A stretch of 26,183 nt of DNA. Source: JABJPE01 sp036340215. GTDB lineage: Bacteria; Pseudomonadota; Gammaproteobacteria; Comchoanobacterales; Comchoanobacteraceae. A program made the position numbers and the translations under genes. Positions 1 through 7,795 of this stretch are shown piece by piece. The first letter of the stretch is position 1, and every line of letters starts with the position of its first letter. Where the stretch lies: positions 1 through 26,183 of the forward strand of contig JAYYZF010000066.1 in the NCBI GenBank assembly GCA_036340215.1. The letters are read 5' to 3'. The notes below the pieces were generated by a model. The model saw only the letters and a list, made by a program, of their open reading frames with translations, was not told the origin of the DNA and ran no database searches.

Positions 1-756
1 AGCTCCAACCATTTTTTTGCTAGTAAAATTTATTTCTAGCTTATCTTCATGAAATTGCTTTGCTTGTGCCACTACTTTACCAGAACTGTCTATGGCAAAT
101 GATGAGCCGTCAAACACTAATGAATCTTGTCCTCCCACTAGGTTTAGATATAGATAGTTTGCACTGTGGATACTACAGGCATTCTTGATTATTTTTATTC
201 TTTGGTTAAGTTTGCCAATCTGGAATGGGGAGGCATTAATACAAAAAATAAGCTCAGGTTTAAGCTTTTTTATTTTTAAATTTACAGACTCGTGCCAAAT
301 ATCCTCGCAGATGACTAATGCGCATTTGGTATTTTTGATGTAAAAGCTTTTGACATCTTCTCCAGCAAAAAAATAACGTTTTTCATCAAATACTTCTCTA
401 TTTGGAAGCATGATTTTATCATGCCGTAAAATTACTTTTCCCCCAGCAATAACTGAAGCGCTATTGTATATTTTGTCGTTACTAAAAAACGGGTGTCCAA
501 CTAAAACAACTATATCATGAGCTAGCTCTTGAATCCTCTGTATTGCATTAAATATCTGACTTTGATAGCTTTTACGAAATAAAATATCATTTGGTGGATA
601 GCCAGTGAGGCAAAGCTCTGGAAAAAGTATAACATCAACCTTTTTTGTTTTTGCCTCTGAAATAGCGGATATTATTTTAGCTAAGTTTTCTGTAATAGCC
701 CCCACTTTTGGATTTAACTGGCATAAGTTGATTTTCTTTATTTCTAGTGATTGCAT
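1..756 (-). CDS. nadE: Glutamine-dependent NAD+ synthetase, N-terminal part (runs off the left edge)
   Basis: The reverse strand is open for 252 codons from an ATG at 754-756 to the window edge. The product is the nitrilase-type glutaminase domain of a glutamine-dependent NAD+ synthetase, which supplies ammonia for the last step of NAD+ synthesis. The catalytic triad is visible: Glu47 in FPELCLTGYP, Lys114 in LRHDKIMLPN, and Cys150 in VICEDIW. The segment NREVFDEKRYF after the lysine is typical of this enzyme rather than of other nitrilases. The C-terminal synthetase domain should lie beyond the left edge, so completeness cannot be judged. The DUF498-type gene ends 37 bases upstream on the same strand, so the two probably share a transcript. 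Confidence 0.93.
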   Translation of the reverse strand, partial: MQSLEIKKINLCQLNPKVGAITENLAKIISAISEAKTKKVDVILFPELCLTGYPPNDILFRKSYQSQIFNAIQRIQELAHDIVVLVGHPFFSNDKIYNSASVIAGGKVILRHDKIMLPNREVFDEKRYFFAGEDVKSFYIKNTKCALVICEDIWHESVNLKIKKLKPELIFCINASPFQIGKLNQRIKIIKNACSIHSANYLYLNLVGGQDSLVFDGSSFAIDSSGKVVAQAKQFHEDKLEINFTSKKMVGA

Positions 757-793
757 AATTAAGCTTGTACTCGCCTTGTAAATTTAGATTAAG

Positions 794-1168
794 TTAACTT
801 TCATCAAGTATAAATAAGCCAAGCACATTTCTTTCGTCAAAAACTAAGCTATTATAAGTTTTTACAGCTGAAGTTGTTTGCATATACTCGAAGCTTATCT
901 TGAGATCTATAATGGTGCTAATTTTCTTGAAATTAGGTTTAATTAATTTTTTACCAGTACCAAAAATTATAATTTCAGGTTCATAGCTTATTATCTTTGC
1001 TATTTGTTCAGCATTTATCTCTAAAATACTTTCTAGCTCAAGTACTTCAGTTGTGCTAACGTTTGCGATAAATGTAGAGCTAAAGCTACATTCGCCAATT
1101 GTTATAGACTTACTATCATAGCTGGTGATGATGTTTTTTGTTGATGTCGTGTTTTGGCTTATATTCAT
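794..1168 (-). CDS. DUF498/Mth938 (NDUFAF3-like) domain protein
   Basis: This 124-residue protein matches the Mth938/DUF498 fold family (Pfam PF04430), which includes the mitochondrial complex I assembly factor NDUFAF3. Family-typical signals are the strand-turn EIIIFGTGKK (about residues 64-73), then IDLKISFEYMQTTSAVKTYNSLVFDERNVLGLFIL near the end, split here as EYMQTTSAVKTYN and DERNVLGLFIL. The bacterial members have no settled function. The start is supported by a TAGGAG ribosome binding site five bases upstream of the ATG. It lies just upstream of nadE on the same strand and a perfect TATAAT precedes it at 1191-1196, so it is probably the first gene of the transcript. The family call rests on motif recall, not a search. 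Confidence 0.8.
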   Translation of the reverse strand: MNISQNTTSTKNIITSYDSKSITIGECSFSSTFIANVSTTEVLELESILEINAEQIAKIISYEPEIIIFGTGKKLIKPNFKKISTIIDLKISFEYMQTTSAVKTYNSLVFDERNVLGLFILDES

Positions 1169-1190
1169 TAGATCTCCTAAATGTAGGTTT

Positions 1191-1219
1191 ATTATATGAT
1201 ATTAGTCTTTAAAATATAA
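1191..1219 (-). promoter_or_regulatory. Candidate promoter for the DUF498-nadE transcript
   Basis: Read on the minus strand, a perfect TATAAT lies at 1196-1191, about 22 bases upstream of the ATG. The -35 position at 1219-1214 (TTATAT) is a poor match, so this is a -10-dominated guess. Confidence 0.4.
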
Positions 1220-1347
1220 CAATAAAAGTAAAAATATTTATGGTAGTATTTTTCAATTTTAAGGTTTCACGGGGATATTTTATTTTGACTACTATCAGGC
1301 CTGAGTCTCATGACCGTATTTGGTGTAAATTAAGCAATAACATACAC

Positions 1348-1376
1348 TTGCAAGGATAATCTTATGTGTATTATAG
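1348..1376 (+). promoter_or_regulatory. Weak candidate promoter for pepN
   Basis: The 311-base gap 1169-1479 separates two divergent genes and holds no further gene that I can support. Within it, TTGCAA at 1348-1353 and TTATAG at 1371-1376 are 17 bases apart and face pepN. Other AT-rich hexamers nearby, such as TATTAT at 1395-1400, could serve instead. The implied leader is about 95 bases. Confidence 0.25.
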
Positions 1377-1466
1377 CATAGGCCCATATGGTGCTATTAT
1401 ATCTTGATTTTTTTCTGAAATAAGGTTAGAATTAATATTAGTCTGAAATATTTTGTTATGTTTTAC

Positions 1467-1474
1467 AAGGAGGT
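1467..1474 (+). promoter_or_regulatory. Strong ribosome binding site for pepN
   Basis: AAGGAGGT at 1467-1474 is a near-perfect anti-16S match, five bases before the GTG at 1480-1482. It decides the start of pepN in favour of this GTG, since no ATG is nearby in frame. Confidence 0.8.
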
Positions 1475-1479
1475 AAGAA

Positions 1480-4122
1480 GTGACAGCTGCCAACACAAAT
1501 TCTTCTCAGGAAAGAAAGACCCATTACCTAAAAGATTACAAAGCGCCCGCTTTTACAATAAAAAAAGTTAATCTGACTTTCAAGTTACATAAAACAGAAA
1601 CAACCGTTAGCTCGAAGCTAGAATTTGAAAAAATAGATTCCGCAGAAGCTGATTTAGAGTTAAATGGCGAGAGTCTTGAGCTACTTGAAATAAAGATGGA
1701 TAACAAGGCACTTTCACCTGATAAATACTCTACTACAGCTGGAAAGTTAATTATACATAATGCACCCTCTAAGTTCATTCTAGATACCGTTGTTAGGATT
1801 AACCCTGCTGCGAATAAAACTTTAAACGGCTTATATTTGTCTAATGGTAATTATACAACTCAATGTGAACCACACGGTTTCAGATGTATAACTTATTATC
1901 TTGATAGACCGGATATCTTGTCTTATTTTACAGTGAGAATCATAGCTGATAAGAAAGAATATCCGGTCTTATTATCTAATGGTAATTTAATAGAATCTGG
2001 TGATTTATCTGCTGACCTTCACTGGGTTGAATGGCATGACCCAACCTTAAAGCCATGTTATTTATTTGCTTTAGTTGCTGGTGATTTTGATTGTGTTTCA
2101 AGGCCCTTTAAAACAATGCATGGCAGAGAAGTCGATTTACGTATTTATGTTGAAAAAGGTAAGTTAGATCAAGCAGATTTTGCGCTATTATCACTAGAAA
2201 AGTCCATGCAATGGGATGAGGCCGTGTATGGGCGTGAATATGATTTAGATATTTATATGATAGTTGCCGTTAGCGATTTCAACTTTGGTGCTATGGAAAA
2301 TAAAGGCCTAAATATTTTCAACGATCAGTATGTGCTAGCTAATCCAAAGCTTGCAACCGATAATGATTATACTAATATTCAAGGTGTTATAGGTCATGAG
2401 TATTTCCATAACTGGTCCGGAAATAGGGTTACTTGTCGTGATTGGTTTCAGCTAAGTTTAAAAGAAGGATTAACAGTTTTTCGTGACCAAAGTTTTACCT
2501 CTGATATGACTTCTGCTATCAATAAAAGAATTGGTGATATTTACCTTATGAAGAATTACCAGTTTGCGGAAGATGCCGGTCCAATGTCTCATCCTATCAG
2601 GCCAGAATCATATGTTTCTATGAATAATTTTTATACAACCACAGTTTACAATAAGGGAGCTGAGGTAATTAGAATGTTGCAAGTTATATTGGGAGAGGAT
2701 CTTTTTGCAAAGGGGGTTGCGGAATATTTTCGTATAAACGATGGTTCTGCAGTTACCACTGACGACTTCATATCAGCTATGGAGTCAGCTTCAGGTTTTA
2801 ATTTGAGCCAATTCAGAAGGTGGTATTCCCAGGCAGGAACACCACATATTAAGGTTGATACAAATTACAATAAAAGTTCTAAGCAGTTTAAAGTATTACT
2901 AGAGCAACATATACCAGGTGCTGAAAGCCCAAAGATACTTCATATACCTCTTAAATTTGCATTGCTTGATGAGCTTGGTAATGATATCGCCTTGCCAAAT
3001 ACAGAAGGAGATATTGTTGGTGATGTTATTCATTTAACTATGAAAAAGCAGGAATTTACTTTTTCAGATATTACTGAAAAGCCTATTTTATCTTTGTTGC
3101 GTAATTTTTCAGCCCCAGTAAAAATTGATTTTCCACGAGAGCCAAAAGAGTATGCTTTTATCATGTCCCATGATGCCGACCTTGTGTGTCGCTGGGAGGC
3201 TGCTGCAGAGTTAATTCAAAAAGTTATCATAGATTGGTATGACTCCCAGGAGAGAGGGCAGGCCTATGAGGTTCCAGATTACATAAAGTCATCCTTTCGA
3301 GACTGCCTATTAGACAATAATATTCCAAAAGAATTTGTTTCTCATCTTTTTACTATGCCATCTATAAAATATTTATTACTTCAGTATAAGCACTATGATG
3401 TGGTAAAGCTTGATGAAATAATCGGATCTCTTCAGAGTTGGTTTGCAGAAACTTACAGAGATATCTGGTTTAATATATATAACAACAACTCTAACAAATT
3501 ATCCTATAAATTTGAGAATGATCAGGTTGCTACCAGATCGTTAAAAAACTTAGCATTAATTTACCTCGGATATTTAGGTACAGATGATAGTTTCGAGCTA
3601 ATTGAGTCTCAGTATAGAAATTCTGACAATATGACTGATAAAATTGCAGCGCTGTTGGCCTTGACTAAAGGTAATTTCGAGTCTAAAGATGAGTTATTTA
3701 ATCAATTTTACTTAAGTTACAAAGATTATCCTCTTGTGATAGACAAATGGTTCCGCTTACAGGCCGGTGACAAAGCCCCTGGTGCGTTAACTAGGATTAA
3801 AGCTCTAATGCAACACCAGGCTTTTGCTGCTGAAAATCCAAATAGAGTTAGAGCATTACTTGGTGTCTTTGCCGCGACAAATGTCAAAAATTTTCATGCG
3901 GCTGATGCAGCAGCCTATGCTTTTTATGCGTCAGAAATAATGCGCATAGATAAATTCAATCCGCAATTAGCTACTAGACTAGTTGAGCCTCTTAGCGTAT
4001 GGCGTCTTTACGATAAAGGAAGGCAAGAAAAAATCTGTAAAGAGCTACATTTGATTTTAGAAAACTCAGAAAGTATCTCAAATGACTTGTTTGAAGTTGT
4101 TGATAAAAGTTTGAAGTCTTAA
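1480..4122 (+). CDS. pepN: Aminopeptidase N (M1 family zinc metallopeptidase)
   Basis: This is a cytosolic aminopeptidase that removes N-terminal residues from peptides during protein turnover. At 880 residues it is full length (E. coli PepN is about 870). The substrate-binding GAMEN motif is at residues 270-274. The zinc site HEYFH is at 306-310, with the third ligand Glu329 exactly 19 residues after the second histidine, in LSLKEGLT. The long helical C-terminal half expected of PepN is present to the stop. Translation starts at a GTG with a strong Shine-Dalgarno. It stands alone on the plus strand and converges with ubiG, leaving only 20 bases between the two stop codons and no clear terminator. 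Confidence 0.97.
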   Translation: MTAANTNSSQERKTHYLKDYKAPAFTIKKVNLTFKLHKTETTVSSKLEFEKIDSAEADLELNGESLELLEIKMDNKALSPDKYSTTAGKLIIHNAPSKFILDTVVRINPAANKTLNGLYLSNGNYTTQCEPHGFRCITYYLDRPDILSYFTVRIIADKKEYPVLLSNGNLIESGDLSADLHWVEWHDPTLKPCYLFALVAGDFDCVSRPFKTMHGREVDLRIYVEKGKLDQADFALLSLEKSMQWDEAVYGREYDLDIYMIVAVSDFNFGAMENKGLNIFNDQYVLANPKLATDNDYTNIQGVIGHEYFHNWSGNRVTCRDWFQLSLKEGLTVFRDQSFTSDMTSAINKRIGDIYLMKNYQFAEDAGPMSHPIRPESYVSMNNFYTTTVYNKGAEVIRMLQVILGEDLFAKGVAEYFRINDGSAVTTDDFISAMESASGFNLSQFRRWYSQAGTPHIKVDTNYNKSSKQFKVLLEQHIPGAESPKILHIPLKFALLDELGNDIALPNTEGDIVGDVIHLTMKKQEFTFSDITEKPILSLLRNFSAPVKIDFPREPKEYAFIMSHDADLVCRWEAAAELIQKVIIDWYDSQERGQAYEVPDYIKSSFRDCLLDNNIPKEFVSHLFTMPSIKYLLLQYKHYDVVKLDEIIGSLQSWFAETYRDIWFNIYNNNSNKLSYKFENDQVATRSLKNLALIYLGYLGTDDSFELIESQYRNSDNMTDKIAALLALTKGNFESKDELFNQFYLSYKDYPLVIDKWFRLQAGDKAPGALTRIKALMQHQAFAAENPNRVRALLGVFAATNVKNFHAADAAAYAFYASEIMRIDKFNPQLATRLVEPLSVWRLYDKGRQEKICKELHLILENSESISNDLFEVVDKSLKS

Positions 4123-4142
4123 TTTTGAATGATGCAAGGATA

Positions 4143-4853
4143 TTATGTAGTTTTTCGGTAGGCACACATATAATTTACTGAAACATCTCTGGTTGTATAA
4201 AATTTATCTAGGAGTGGGTTATAAGAAATTCCCATACTGGTTACAAATTCAAGGTTAGCGTCTCTGCACCATGAATCAAGCTCTGATGGTTTTATTAAGT
4301 CTTTGTAATTGTGAGTTCCTCTCGGTATCATTTGTAGTAGATATTCAGCTCCGATAATAGCAAATAAAAATGATTTTGGATTTCTATTAATTGTAGAGAA
4401 AAACACAAGTCCATCCTTTTCAACTAAATCTGCGCACTCTTTTACCATCTTTGTGGGCTCTGGTAGATGTTCTAGTAATTCCATACAAGTTACAAAATCG
4501 AATTTTACATCCGGTTTGTTCTTCTTATAGGCTTCAATCGTGCTATGAATATAGTTTACGTGAACATTCTCAGATTTGGCGTGTTGTACGGCCGCACTTA
4601 TTGCTGACTTAGTCGCATCAAGTCCAGTAGCTATGGCAGCATTACGCGCAAGTGCTTCTGTTAATATTCCACCGCCACAGCCTATATCAATCACCGTCTT
4701 ATCTGTAATATCTAGCTGAGATTTTATAAAGTTTAGTCTAAGTGGATTAATTCTATGTAAAGGCGCTGTGTATGAGCTTTTATCCCACCATGACTTCTCA
4801 TAATTACTGAACTTCTCTATTTCTTCTTTGTGTAAATTTTCTTTCTCTGACAT
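4143..4853 (-). CDS. ubiG: Ubiquinone biosynthesis O-methyltransferase
   Basis: UbiG carries out both O-methylations in ubiquinone biosynthesis, using S-adenosylmethionine. The 236-residue length matches the family. The N-terminal FSNYEKSWWDKSS segment (about residues 15-27) and PLHRINPLRL (31-40) are characteristic. SAM motif I, VIDIGCGGG, is at 54-62. The later segments CMELLEHLPEP and FFSTINRNPKSFLFAIIGAEYLL are also typical. It sits 24 bases downstream of the hpt gene and is probably the last gene of the fabI-sohB-hpt-ubiG run. Its presence implies aerobic or quinone-based respiration. Confidence 0.95.
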   Translation of the reverse strand: MSEKENLHKEEIEKFSNYEKSWWDKSSYTAPLHRINPLRLNFIKSQLDITDKTVIDIGCGGGILTEALARNAAIATGLDATKSAISAAVQHAKSENVHVNYIHSTIEAYKKNKPDVKFDFVTCMELLEHLPEPTKMVKECADLVEKDGLVFFSTINRNPKSFLFAIIGAEYLLQMIPRGTHNYKDLIKPSELDSWCRDANLEFVTSMGISYNPLLDKFYTTRDVSVNYMCAYRKTT

Positions 4854-4877
4854 TATAAATTTTATGATGGTAAAAGT

Positions 4878-5237
4878 TTAAATTAACGTATCTTCTCGGT
4901 AGAAATCCAGGATAGTTCTAATATTTTCATTAAGGAGTTTAATTGCCTTTTCTATTCCAGCTTTATTGTTATCCTCAATGCTTACACTTAAAGCATTAAG
5001 CGTTGTTTGTATATCTTCTGCTCCACAATAAGCACTTGCTCCAAGAAGTTTATGTATCTGTTTTTTCAGAGAAACAATGTCATTATTTTTGAAAGATGTA
5101 TTTATTTCTTGTTGAGAGCTTGGGAGGTCCTTCACAAACATAGAGATTAGTTTTTTCGCAATAGTTTTATCGTTATTTGCGATCTTTAAGCAAATTTCTA
5201 TATTAAGGGGTGAGGTACAAAGGTTTTCGATTTCCAT
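4878..5237 (-). CDS. Stand-alone histidine phosphotransfer (HPt) protein
   Basis: This 119-residue protein is a single HPt domain with no kinase or receiver attached. The phosphorylatable histidine is His62 in QIHKLLGASAYCGAED, which fits the HPt pattern HxLxGxxxxxG. The spacing and the following helix resemble the C-terminal HPt domain of BarA-type hybrid kinases (in E. coli, VHKLHGSCSYSGV). Such proteins pass phosphate between a receiver domain and a response regulator. It sits between sohB and ubiG, neither of which suggests a partner. Because a CsrB-like RNA and csrA are in the same window, a role in a BarA/UvrY-type relay is attractive, but that is inference. The partner kinase and regulator are not here. 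Confidence 0.85.
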   Translation of the reverse strand: MEIENLCTSPLNIEICLKIANNDKTIAKKLISMFVKDLPSSQQEINTSFKNNDIVSLKKQIHKLLGASAYCGAEDIQTTLNALSVSIEDNNKAGIEKAIKLLNENIRTILDFYREDTLI

Positions 5238-5306
5238 ATAAAATACCTATGATTATTAACAGGATAAGATAAAATTATAACATTGTTGGCGTTATGTGCA
5301 ACATAT

Positions 5307-6275
5307 TTAATAAATTCCAAAATATGCAAGGGTATTTTGCGTTAGCTTTTCAAGTATTTTCTTACTTTTCTTCTTATTAATTCTTAAAACTTCATACTTA
5401 GACATAGCAGAAGTAATGTAATCATCGCTTGTAATTATCTTATCAATAAGATTTAAATTAATTGCATCAAGTGCATGCCAGGTTTTGCCAGTTGCAACTT
5501 TTTCTGGATCGATGTTGGGCCTATACTTTTTGACAAAGTCAATGAATAATCTATGAATATTGTCAATTTGTTCTTGTGCTTTTTCCCTATCATCCTTTGT
5601 GTTGGGGCTAAATGTTGTTAAATTCCTTTTATCAGGACCTGCAGTTAAGTCCTCAAATTCAATCTTTTTATCTTTTAGAAATTTATGAAAATTGGGTAGA
5701 GCCATATAAACACCAATTGAACCAATAACCGCGAATGGTGCCGCAATAATTTCTGAGGCAACGCTAGCCATCATGTAGCCGCCACTGGCAGCTACTTTAT
5801 CAACAGCTACGACTAAAGTTATATTTTTCTCTCTTATTCTACTTAATTGTGATGCTGCAAAACCGTAGTCATGTACACATCCTCCAGGGCTTTCAAGTTG
5901 TATGACTACTTTGTCTTTTGTACTTGCTAGAGACAGTATAGCTGTTATTTCATCTCTTAGTTCTGCGGCAGCTGAGGCTCTTATATCTCCTTTGAACTCC
6001 AGTAAAAACAATTTAGGGAGTGACTTCTTAAGTTTTTTCTGTTGCTTTTTTTCTGATTTTAGGAGTTTTTTGTAATCTACCTTTGATAAAATATCTTTGC
6101 TTAGCTCATTTTTTGTTTGAGTATATTCCTCATTAAGCTTCTTAAGTTTTATTTTTCCTGTGCTTTTATCTTCTTGTTTCAATGAGAATATTTTTCCCAA
6201 AATTAAAAAAATAGCAACTATGATTGTAATTGTTTTTAGTAAAAAAACAGCATAATTTATCAGAATATCATTCAT
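5307..6275 (-). CDS. sohB: SohB-type inner-membrane S49 serine peptidase
   Basis: This is a membrane-anchored peptidase of the signal peptide peptidase (SppA/SohB) family. One transmembrane segment (about residues 8-27) is followed by a lysine-rich, probably coiled linker (about 38-88) and the peptidase domain. The oxyanion region LESPGGCVHDYG is at 128-138, and the nucleophile is Ser164 in VAASGGYMMA. The expected general base is Lys216 in TAGPDKRN. The 52-residue spacing equals that of Ser147/Lys199 in B. subtilis SppA. At 322 residues it is slightly shorter than E. coli SohB (about 349). It begins one base after the fabI stop codon, so the two are almost certainly co-transcribed. Confidence 0.93.
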   Translation of the reverse strand: MNDILINYAVFLLKTITIIVAIFLILGKIFSLKQEDKSTGKIKLKKLNEEYTQTKNELSKDILSKVDYKKLLKSEKKQQKKLKKSLPKLFLLEFKGDIRASAAAELRDEITAILSLASTKDKVVIQLESPGGCVHDYGFAASQLSRIREKNITLVVAVDKVAASGGYMMASVASEIIAAPFAVIGSIGVYMALPNFHKFLKDKKIEFEDLTAGPDKRNLTTFSPNTKDDREKAQEQIDNIHRLFIDFVKKYRPNIDPEKVATGKTWHALDAINLNLIDKIITSDDYITSAMSKYEVLRINKKKSKKILEKLTQNTLAYFGIY

Positions 6276-6276
6276 C

Positions 6277-7071
6277 CTATTCAGCCTCTTCGGTCATACT
6301 CATGCCAACAGTGTTAAAACCATTATCTACGTGAAGTATTTCTCCTGTTATACCTGACGCCATATCTGAGCAAAGAAAAGCGCTAGCATTGCCAACTTGC
6401 TCAAGTGATATGTTTTGTTTTAATGGTGTGACCTGCTTGTTGTAGTCTAACATTTTTTTGAACGATGATACTCCTGAGGCTGCTAGTGTTTTAATAGGTC
6501 CTGCTGATACTGCATTTACTCTGATACCGTTTGGTCCGAGACTTTGTGCAAGATACCTTACTGTTGCCTCAAGAGAAGCCTTAGCAACACCCATGGTGTT
6601 ATAGTTAGGAAAGGCTCTTGTCGAACCAAGATAAGTAACACTCATGATTGCACCTTTAGTATCCTCCATAAGTGGAAATGCTTGTTTTGCTAGTGCTGCT
6701 AAGCTATAACTACTTATATCATGTGCAATTTGGAAACCCTCTCGTGTGACACTTTCAACAAAGCTTCCTTTTAATTGATCTTGTGGTGCATATGCAACAG
6801 AATGGACTAGAATATCAAACTTAGACCATGTTTCACTGAGCTTACTAAATAACATTGTAATGTCATTATCAGAGCTGACATCACATTTAAAGGTTAAATC
6901 GCTATCAAATTCAGCAGCAATTTTTTTCACACGTTGCTCAAGTCTCTCATTCTGATACGTGAAGGCGAGCTCTGCTCCTTGCTCGTGCATGGATCTTGCT
7001 ATACCATATGCTATGGACCTAGTGCTTGCCGTACCTACAATTAATGCTTTTTTACCGGTTAAAATTGTCAT
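6277..7071 (-). CDS. fabI: Enoyl-ACP reductase (NADH), FabI type
   Basis: FabI carries out the last reduction of each fatty acid elongation cycle and is the target of triclosan. The 264-residue protein has the NADH-binding start LTGKKALIVGTASTRSIAYGIA. The catalytic pair is Tyr157 and Lys164 in PNYNTMGVAKASLEA, with Tyr147 in TYLGS. Position 93, which is Gly in E. coli FabI (G93V gives triclosan resistance), is Ala here (SVAYAPQDQL). Ala also occurs naturally at the equivalent position in other FabI proteins, so I draw no resistance conclusion. The start has a GGAGAAG ribosome binding site and a promoter with perfect TATAAT just upstream. It is the first gene of the fabI-sohB-hpt-ubiG run. 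Confidence 0.96.
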   Translation of the reverse strand: MTILTGKKALIVGTASTRSIAYGIARSMHEQGAELAFTYQNERLEQRVKKIAAEFDSDLTFKCDVSSDNDITMLFSKLSETWSKFDILVHSVAYAPQDQLKGSFVESVTREGFQIAHDISSYSLAALAKQAFPLMEDTKGAIMSVTYLGSTRAFPNYNTMGVAKASLEATVRYLAQSLGPNGIRVNAVSAGPIKTLAASGVSSFKKMLDYNKQVTPLKQNISLEQVGNASAFLCSDMASGITGEILHVDNGFNTVGMSMTEEAE

Positions 7072-7095
7072 ATTTTCTTCTCCAACTAAGCCCTA

Positions 7096-7124
7096 ATTAT
7101 AATTGTAATAATGGAGAAGTGCAA
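7096..7124 (-). promoter_or_regulatory. Candidate sigma-70 promoter for fabI
   Basis: On the minus strand TTGCAC (7124-7119) and TATAAT (7101-7096) are separated by exactly 17 bases and end about 25 bases before the fabI ATG. A perfect TTGACA also occurs farther up (7148-7143), but it lacks a good -10 at the right distance. Confidence 0.6.
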
Positions 7125-7266
7125 AATCTTTAATTTTTTATTTGTCAATTTAAAATTTACTTAAAAGGATTTATTTGCGAAAAAATATCTCTAAATGTCT
7201 ATTTTATATAGACAAATATCAAATGGAGAATGTGTGCGAATGCAGTAGGGACTTTGTAGTAAGTGT

Positions 7267-7284
7267 TGTGAGATATATCTCAAA
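7267..7284 (+). promoter_or_regulatory. UvrY/GacA/LetA-like upstream activating site
   Basis: The 18-base element reads TGTGAG-ATATAT-CTCAAA. Its core, TGAGATATATCTCA (7269-7282), is a perfect 14-base palindrome. It resembles the GacA box TGTAAG-N6-CTTACA, the E. coli csrB site TGTGAG-N6-CTTACA, and the Legionella LetA pattern TNAGA-N4-TCTNA. It lies about 175 bases upstream of the first GGA hairpin of the CsrB-like RNA. The consensus sequences are recalled from the literature; binding is not shown. Confidence 0.55.
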
Positions 7285-7333
7285 TGATATGCAGACTTTG
7301 GAGTAAAAAAACCCGGACCCCTTTCTTAAAGTA

Positions 7334-7362
7334 TTGAAAAATATATATTTTATATTTACTAT
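7334..7362 (+). promoter_or_regulatory. Candidate promoter upstream of the CsrB-like RNA
   Basis: TTGAAA at 7334-7339 and TACTAT at 7357-7362 are 17 bases apart. Transcription would start near 7369 and give a leader of about 80 bases before the first GGA hairpin. A second possible -10, TATTAT at 7441-7446, would start the RNA at about 7453 instead. The sequence alone does not decide between them. Confidence 0.4.
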
Positions 7363-7363
7363 T

Positions 7364-7419
7364 CATAAGTTGTTGTTTTGTAACGTTATATTTTTTTTAC
7401 CTGTAAGTTGTTGTTTAGA
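7364..7419 (+). promoter_or_regulatory. Pair of GacA-box-like half-sites (direct repeat)
   Basis: The 13-base sequence TAAGTTGTTGTTT occurs exactly at 7366-7378 and again at 7404-7416, 38 bases apart. The second copy sits in TGTAAG-N6-TTTAGA (7402-7419), whose left half is a perfect GacA/UvrY half-site. The first is CATAAG-N6-TTTTGT. Together they could bind a response regulator just upstream of the -10 at 7441-7446. Confidence 0.4.
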
Positions 7420-7449
7420 ATCCAGAATTTGTTATGCTAATATTATCTC

Positions 7450-7685
7450 GAGGAAATGGATTTTCCGTCAAGAGGCAAGGAGCTCAAGGATGAGCATTGT
7501 ACCAAAGGATTGGTTGCCGACTGCGAGGTGTTTTGGAAGATGGATTTTTCAAGACTGGTTCGTTATGGAACTTAAGGAGTAAGGTTTTGGGTCTGTGCTG
7601 CTAGGATGCAGTTTTTGGCAAGGATGCCAGCGACGAGCCTGAATTACGCTCCTTAGTTTCGAATTTTACATGGATGTGAGACTTT
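7450..7685 (+). ncRNA. CsrB/RsmY/RsmZ-like CsrA-sequestering small RNA
   Basis: Twelve GGA triplets fall within 7452-7674, several times the number expected by composition. Seven can be presented in hairpin loops. H1: stem 7452-7456/7462-7466, loop TGGAT. H2: 7482-7485/7492-7495, loop AAGGAT. H3: 7501-7504/7511-7514, loop AAGGAT. H4: 7535-7539/7546-7550, loop ATGGAT, two G-U pairs. H5: 7598-7601/7608-7611, loop TAGGAT. H6: 7616-7619/7626-7629, loop AAGGAT. H7: 7665-7669/7676-7680, loop ATGGAT, two G-U pairs. CsrA prefers GGA in a hairpin loop (consensus RUACARGGAUGU); H7 is a near-perfect match. H5 and H6 lie inside a longer imperfect stem (7567-7579 with 7649-7660). Such RNAs titrate CsrA. 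No strong intrinsic terminator is visible, so the 3' end is uncertain; the 5' end depends on which promoter is used. No protein gene competes for this stretch. Confidence 0.8.
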
Positions 7686-7795
7686 ATTATGGAATTTTAT
7701 GCTTTATTTACTTTAGGGACTTGGTTATTAATAAGCTATCATGAGGTATGCAAAACTAGGAAGCTAGTTGAGCTGAAGATTAACTCAAAGGATAA

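Noticed and set aside
7196..7214. Perfect hairpin TGTCTAT/ATAGACA between fabI and the RNA
   Set aside because: AT-rich, no T run in either direction, and no link to a gene end; left as unexplained.
7456..7575. 39-codon frame starting ATGGATTTTCC
   Set aside because: Its ATG lies in the first RNA hairpin and GAGGA is only two bases before it, too close for a normal ribosome binding site. Considered a by-product of the structured RNA.
7334..7582. 82-codon plus-strand frame in the fabI-maeB gap
   Set aside because: No ribosome binding site, odd composition, and it spans the promoter elements and first half of the GGA-rich RNA, which explains the stretch better.
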